From Burkholderiales bacterium (lineage in GTDB: Bacteria; Pseudomonadota; Gammaproteobacteria; Burkholderiales; Casimicrobiaceae): a stretch of 15,348 bases of DNA. Every line of letters begins with the position of its first letter. Position 1 is the first letter of the stretch. A program made the translations under genes and the position numbers. This document shows, one piece after another, positions 13,530-15,348 of the stretch. The stretch is taken from the NCBI GenBank assembly GCA_025354075.1, contig JANXNO010000290.1, forward strand, positions 1-15,348, given 5' to 3'. The notes under the pieces were generated by a model that worked only from the letters and a program-made list of their open reading frames with translations, was not told the DNA's origin and made no database searches.

Positions 13530-15182
13530 ATGATGACCGACCACATGACTGCTGCTGCGGCTGCCACCCAAACGCTAATCGAGGCTCACGCCGCGGTGAA
13601 GGCCCGACCGGGGCACGCATTGGCAGAAGTGCTGCTGGCGATCAAGGCGGTCGCGCTGGGCGGCACGGTTGCACAGTTTGTCGACGCCGATCAATTGCTC
13701 GACACCGAAACGTTTACGTCTGGGCTGTTTGCGCCCGCCATCAAGCCACTGCTAGAAGCGCGGGCCGCCGCTCAGTTGCGCGACGTGCCGTGGATTGTGG
13801 CCTGCCTGTCAAGACGGCTGGCGTGGGTGTATGACTTTGCAGGCGACGATGTCGCCGCCATCGAGATGATTGAAGACGCGCGCAGCGGCTTCCAGACACT
13901 CGGCGACTTTGAGGCGCTATCTCGATCTCTCAACAATCTGGGCGTGATCTGGATACGGCGCAACGATCTGGTCGGCGCTGAACGGGTGCTCAATGAAGCC
14001 CTCCTCCTCGCTGACCGCATCAATGTGCCGGTGGAGCGTGCCCGCGTGCGCATCAACTATGGCCATTTGTGCGGCATGTTGGGCGAGTATGAACGTGGCA
14101 AGCAGATGCTCACGACAGCATTTGAGCTGCTGGTCGTTCTCGGACATCCAGCGCAAACCGCAGCACTGCTCAACCTTGCGCGTCTTGCGCTGGCGCAGGG
14201 CCGCACCGACGAGGCGACAACTACCCTTGATCGTGCCCACAAGTTGATCGGCGCTGGCAATCGCCTCGGGCGTATCGAAGGTTGCCTGGTGCGTGGGCAA
14301 ATCGCGTCGCGCGAAGCAAGACACGACGTCGCGATGCACTTCTTCAACGAAGGCATTGCAATGGCAGCCGAGACAGGCGCTTTGCGCGAAGAGAAAGAGT
14401 TGTGGGAAGCGCTAAGCAACGCGCGGGCGGCAGCGTCTGACTTTCAGCAGGCGTATGAGGCAACTCAGCGCGGGCTCGCGCTAGATGATCGCTTGCGTCG
14501 CGAACGGGCGCTATTACAGGCGGCGACCACGGTAGAGCGACGCGCCGCCGAACGTGCACAACACGAAGCCGATATTGCGCGCGCCAATGAGGTGGCGCTA
14601 CGAGAAACGCTGTCGCGACTGGAGCGTACTCAGAGCGATCTCGAACGTGCGAACAGCGACAAAGACACGCTGCTCGCAGAATTGCATCGACAAACACGCG
14701 AAGACCCGCTGACTCGTTTGCTCAATCGCCGCGCGTTGGACACGGAGCTTGAACGTGAATGTACAAGGGCCGAGCGGTACAGTCGTCCGCTGGCGCTCGC
14801 GTTGCTGGATATCGACAATTTCAAACAGATCAACGACACCCGTTCGCACGCGGTGGGCGACGCGGTGCTCGTGACCGTGGCGCAATGTCTGCGCGATGCG
14901 CGAAGGCACAGCGATGTAGTCGCGCGACTGGGCGGTGAAGAAATGGTGGTGCTATTCCCGGAAACCGCTGCGGAGCAGGCACTGGCCGCATGCGAAGCAT
15001 TGCGCGAACAATTGAGCGCAATCAATTGGCTTGCAATGGACGCGCCGGGTGCGGTGACGGCGAGCTTCGGCGTCGCCGTGTTTCGCGCGGGCGACAACGC
15101 GGCGACGATGCTGGCTCGTGCGGATGCAGCGATGTATTCGGCAAAGCGGGCCGGAAAAGACCGTGTCACACTTGCGACATGA
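13530..15182 (+). CDS. TPR-coiled coil-GGDEF diguanylate cyclase
   Basis: The 550-residue protein is predicted to make cyclic di-GMP from two GTP in the cytosol; no signal peptide or membrane segment is seen. Residues 65-320 are TPR-like helical repeats (SRSLNNLGVIWIRRND, RARVRINYGHLCGMLGEY, AALLNLARLALAQGR). Residues 325-390 are a charged coiled coil that would transmit dimerisation. The GGDEF domain begins with EDPLTRLLNRRALD (391-404) and has metal-binding Asp427 in LLDIDNFK. It carries an RxxD inhibitory site (Arg459, Asp462) five residues before the active loop. The loop reads GGEEM (468-472): the catalytic Gly-Gly-Glu-Glu is intact, but Met replaces the usual Phe. Activity is likely but not certain. 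ATG at 13530 is followed at once by another ATG; neither has a clear ribosome site. The promoter lies just upstream. Confidence 0.92.
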   Translation: MMTDHMTAAAAATQTLIEAHAAVKARPGHALAEVLLAIKAVALGGTVAQFVDADQLLDTETFTSGLFAPAIKPLLEARAAAQLRDVPWIVACLSRRLAWVYDFAGDDVAAIEMIEDARSGFQTLGDFEALSRSLNNLGVIWIRRNDLVGAERVLNEALLLADRINVPVERARVRINYGHLCGMLGEYERGKQMLTTAFELLVVLGHPAQTAALLNLARLALAQGRTDEATTTLDRAHKLIGAGNRLGRIEGCLVRGQIASREARHDVAMHFFNEGIAMAAETGALREEKELWEALSNARAAASDFQQAYEATQRGLALDDRLRRERALLQAATTVERRAAERAQHEADIARANEVALRETLSRLERTQSDLERANSDKDTLLAELHRQTREDPLTRLLNRRALDTELERECTRAERYSRPLALALLDIDNFKQINDTRSHAVGDAVLVTVAQCLRDARRHSDVVARLGGEEMVVLFPETAAEQALAACEALREQLSAINWLAMDAPGAVTASFGVAVFRAGDNAATMLARADAAMYSAKRAGKDRVTLAT

Positions 15183-15217
15183 TGAATGTGTGGCGACTGG
15201 AGAAATCCAAACTAGCT

Positions 15218-15348
15218 TCAGCCTGCAACACGCAACACCGATTGCTGTTCGACCTCAAGAATCAGTGTTGCTTGCTCATCAGGCACCGGGCGACCCAGAA
15301 AAAATCCCTGGGCTTTGTCGCAGCCCAAAGCTTTTAACCGCCCTACCT
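15218..15348 (-). CDS. EAL-domain protein, C-terminal end (partial)
   Basis: Reading leftward from the window edge, the last 42 residues are VGRLKALGCDKAQGFFLGRP followed by VPDEQATLILEVEQQ and a stop at 15218-15220. LxxLGCDxxQGFxxGRPxP is the characteristic end of EAL c-di-GMP phosphodiesterase domains, which cut c-di-GMP to pGpG. The EAL motif and metal ligands lie outside the window, so activity cannot be judged, nor can an N-terminal sensor or GGDEF domain be seen. The gene converges on the diguanylate cyclase gene, with 35 bp between the two stop codons and no clear terminator in the gap. Confidence 0.85.
   Translation of the reverse strand, partial: VGRLKALGCDKAQGFFLGRPVPDEQATLILEVEQQSVLRVAG

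Noticed and set aside
1..15348. CRISPR array, rRNA gene, insertion sequence or toxin-antitoxin pair
   Set aside because: No regularly spaced repeats, transposase, rRNA-like or small paired genes were seen on either strand.

Overview
The window looks like a chromosomal segment from a GC-rich betaproteobacterium, probably Burkholderiales-like. The basis is the gene order yceD-rpmF-plsX-fabH, divergent from maf (yceF) and a tetrapyrrole-methylase-fold gene, plus the style of the proteins and of the tRNA-Leu. The taxonomic call is inference from synteny and sequence flavour; no search was run.

Left part (1-2397, minus strand): a lipid/ribosome operon reading leftward. It holds yceD (DUF177, large-subunit assembly factor), rpmF (L32), plsX (phosphate acyltransferase) and fabH (ketoacyl-ACP synthase III, which runs off the left edge). 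A perfect TATAAT at 2443-2448 probably drives it. Middle-left (2489-3774, plus strand): maf (YceF type, predicted m7GTP pyrophosphatase) and a short divergent RsmI-like methyltransferase, overlapping by 4 bases.

Middle (3828-12959): two divergent genes. The minus-strand gene encodes a 595-residue cytosolic protein with an N-terminal winged-helix-like domain, a TolB/FlgO-like domain and TPR repeats, probably a transcriptional regulator. The plus-strand gene encodes a secreted protein of about 2390 residues. It has a signal peptide, a transglutaminase-like domain lacking the catalytic cysteine, Ig/NEW3-like beta domains, an LVIVD-like propeller and a C-terminal pair of dockerin-like calcium loops. 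The short region between them holds an operator-like inverted repeat (two half-sites, 22 bp centre to centre). It also holds a strong sigma70-like promoter for the regulator whose predicted start is the A of its ATG, which would make a leaderless mRNA.

Right part (13021-15348): a tRNA-Leu(UAA) gene is followed by about 415 bp without a convincing gene. That gap carries short repeats resembling the attachment region of tRNA-integrating elements, a long inverted repeat, and a good sigma70-like promoter. The promoter serves a TPR-coiled coil-GGDEF diguanylate cyclase gene. Converging on it from the right edge is the C-terminal end of an EAL-domain protein, so a c-di-GMP synthesis/degradation pair appears to sit here.

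The least described parts are the giant secreted protein with its divergent regulator and intervening operator, and the tRNA-flanking region. No CRISPR array, rRNA gene or intact mobile element was seen.
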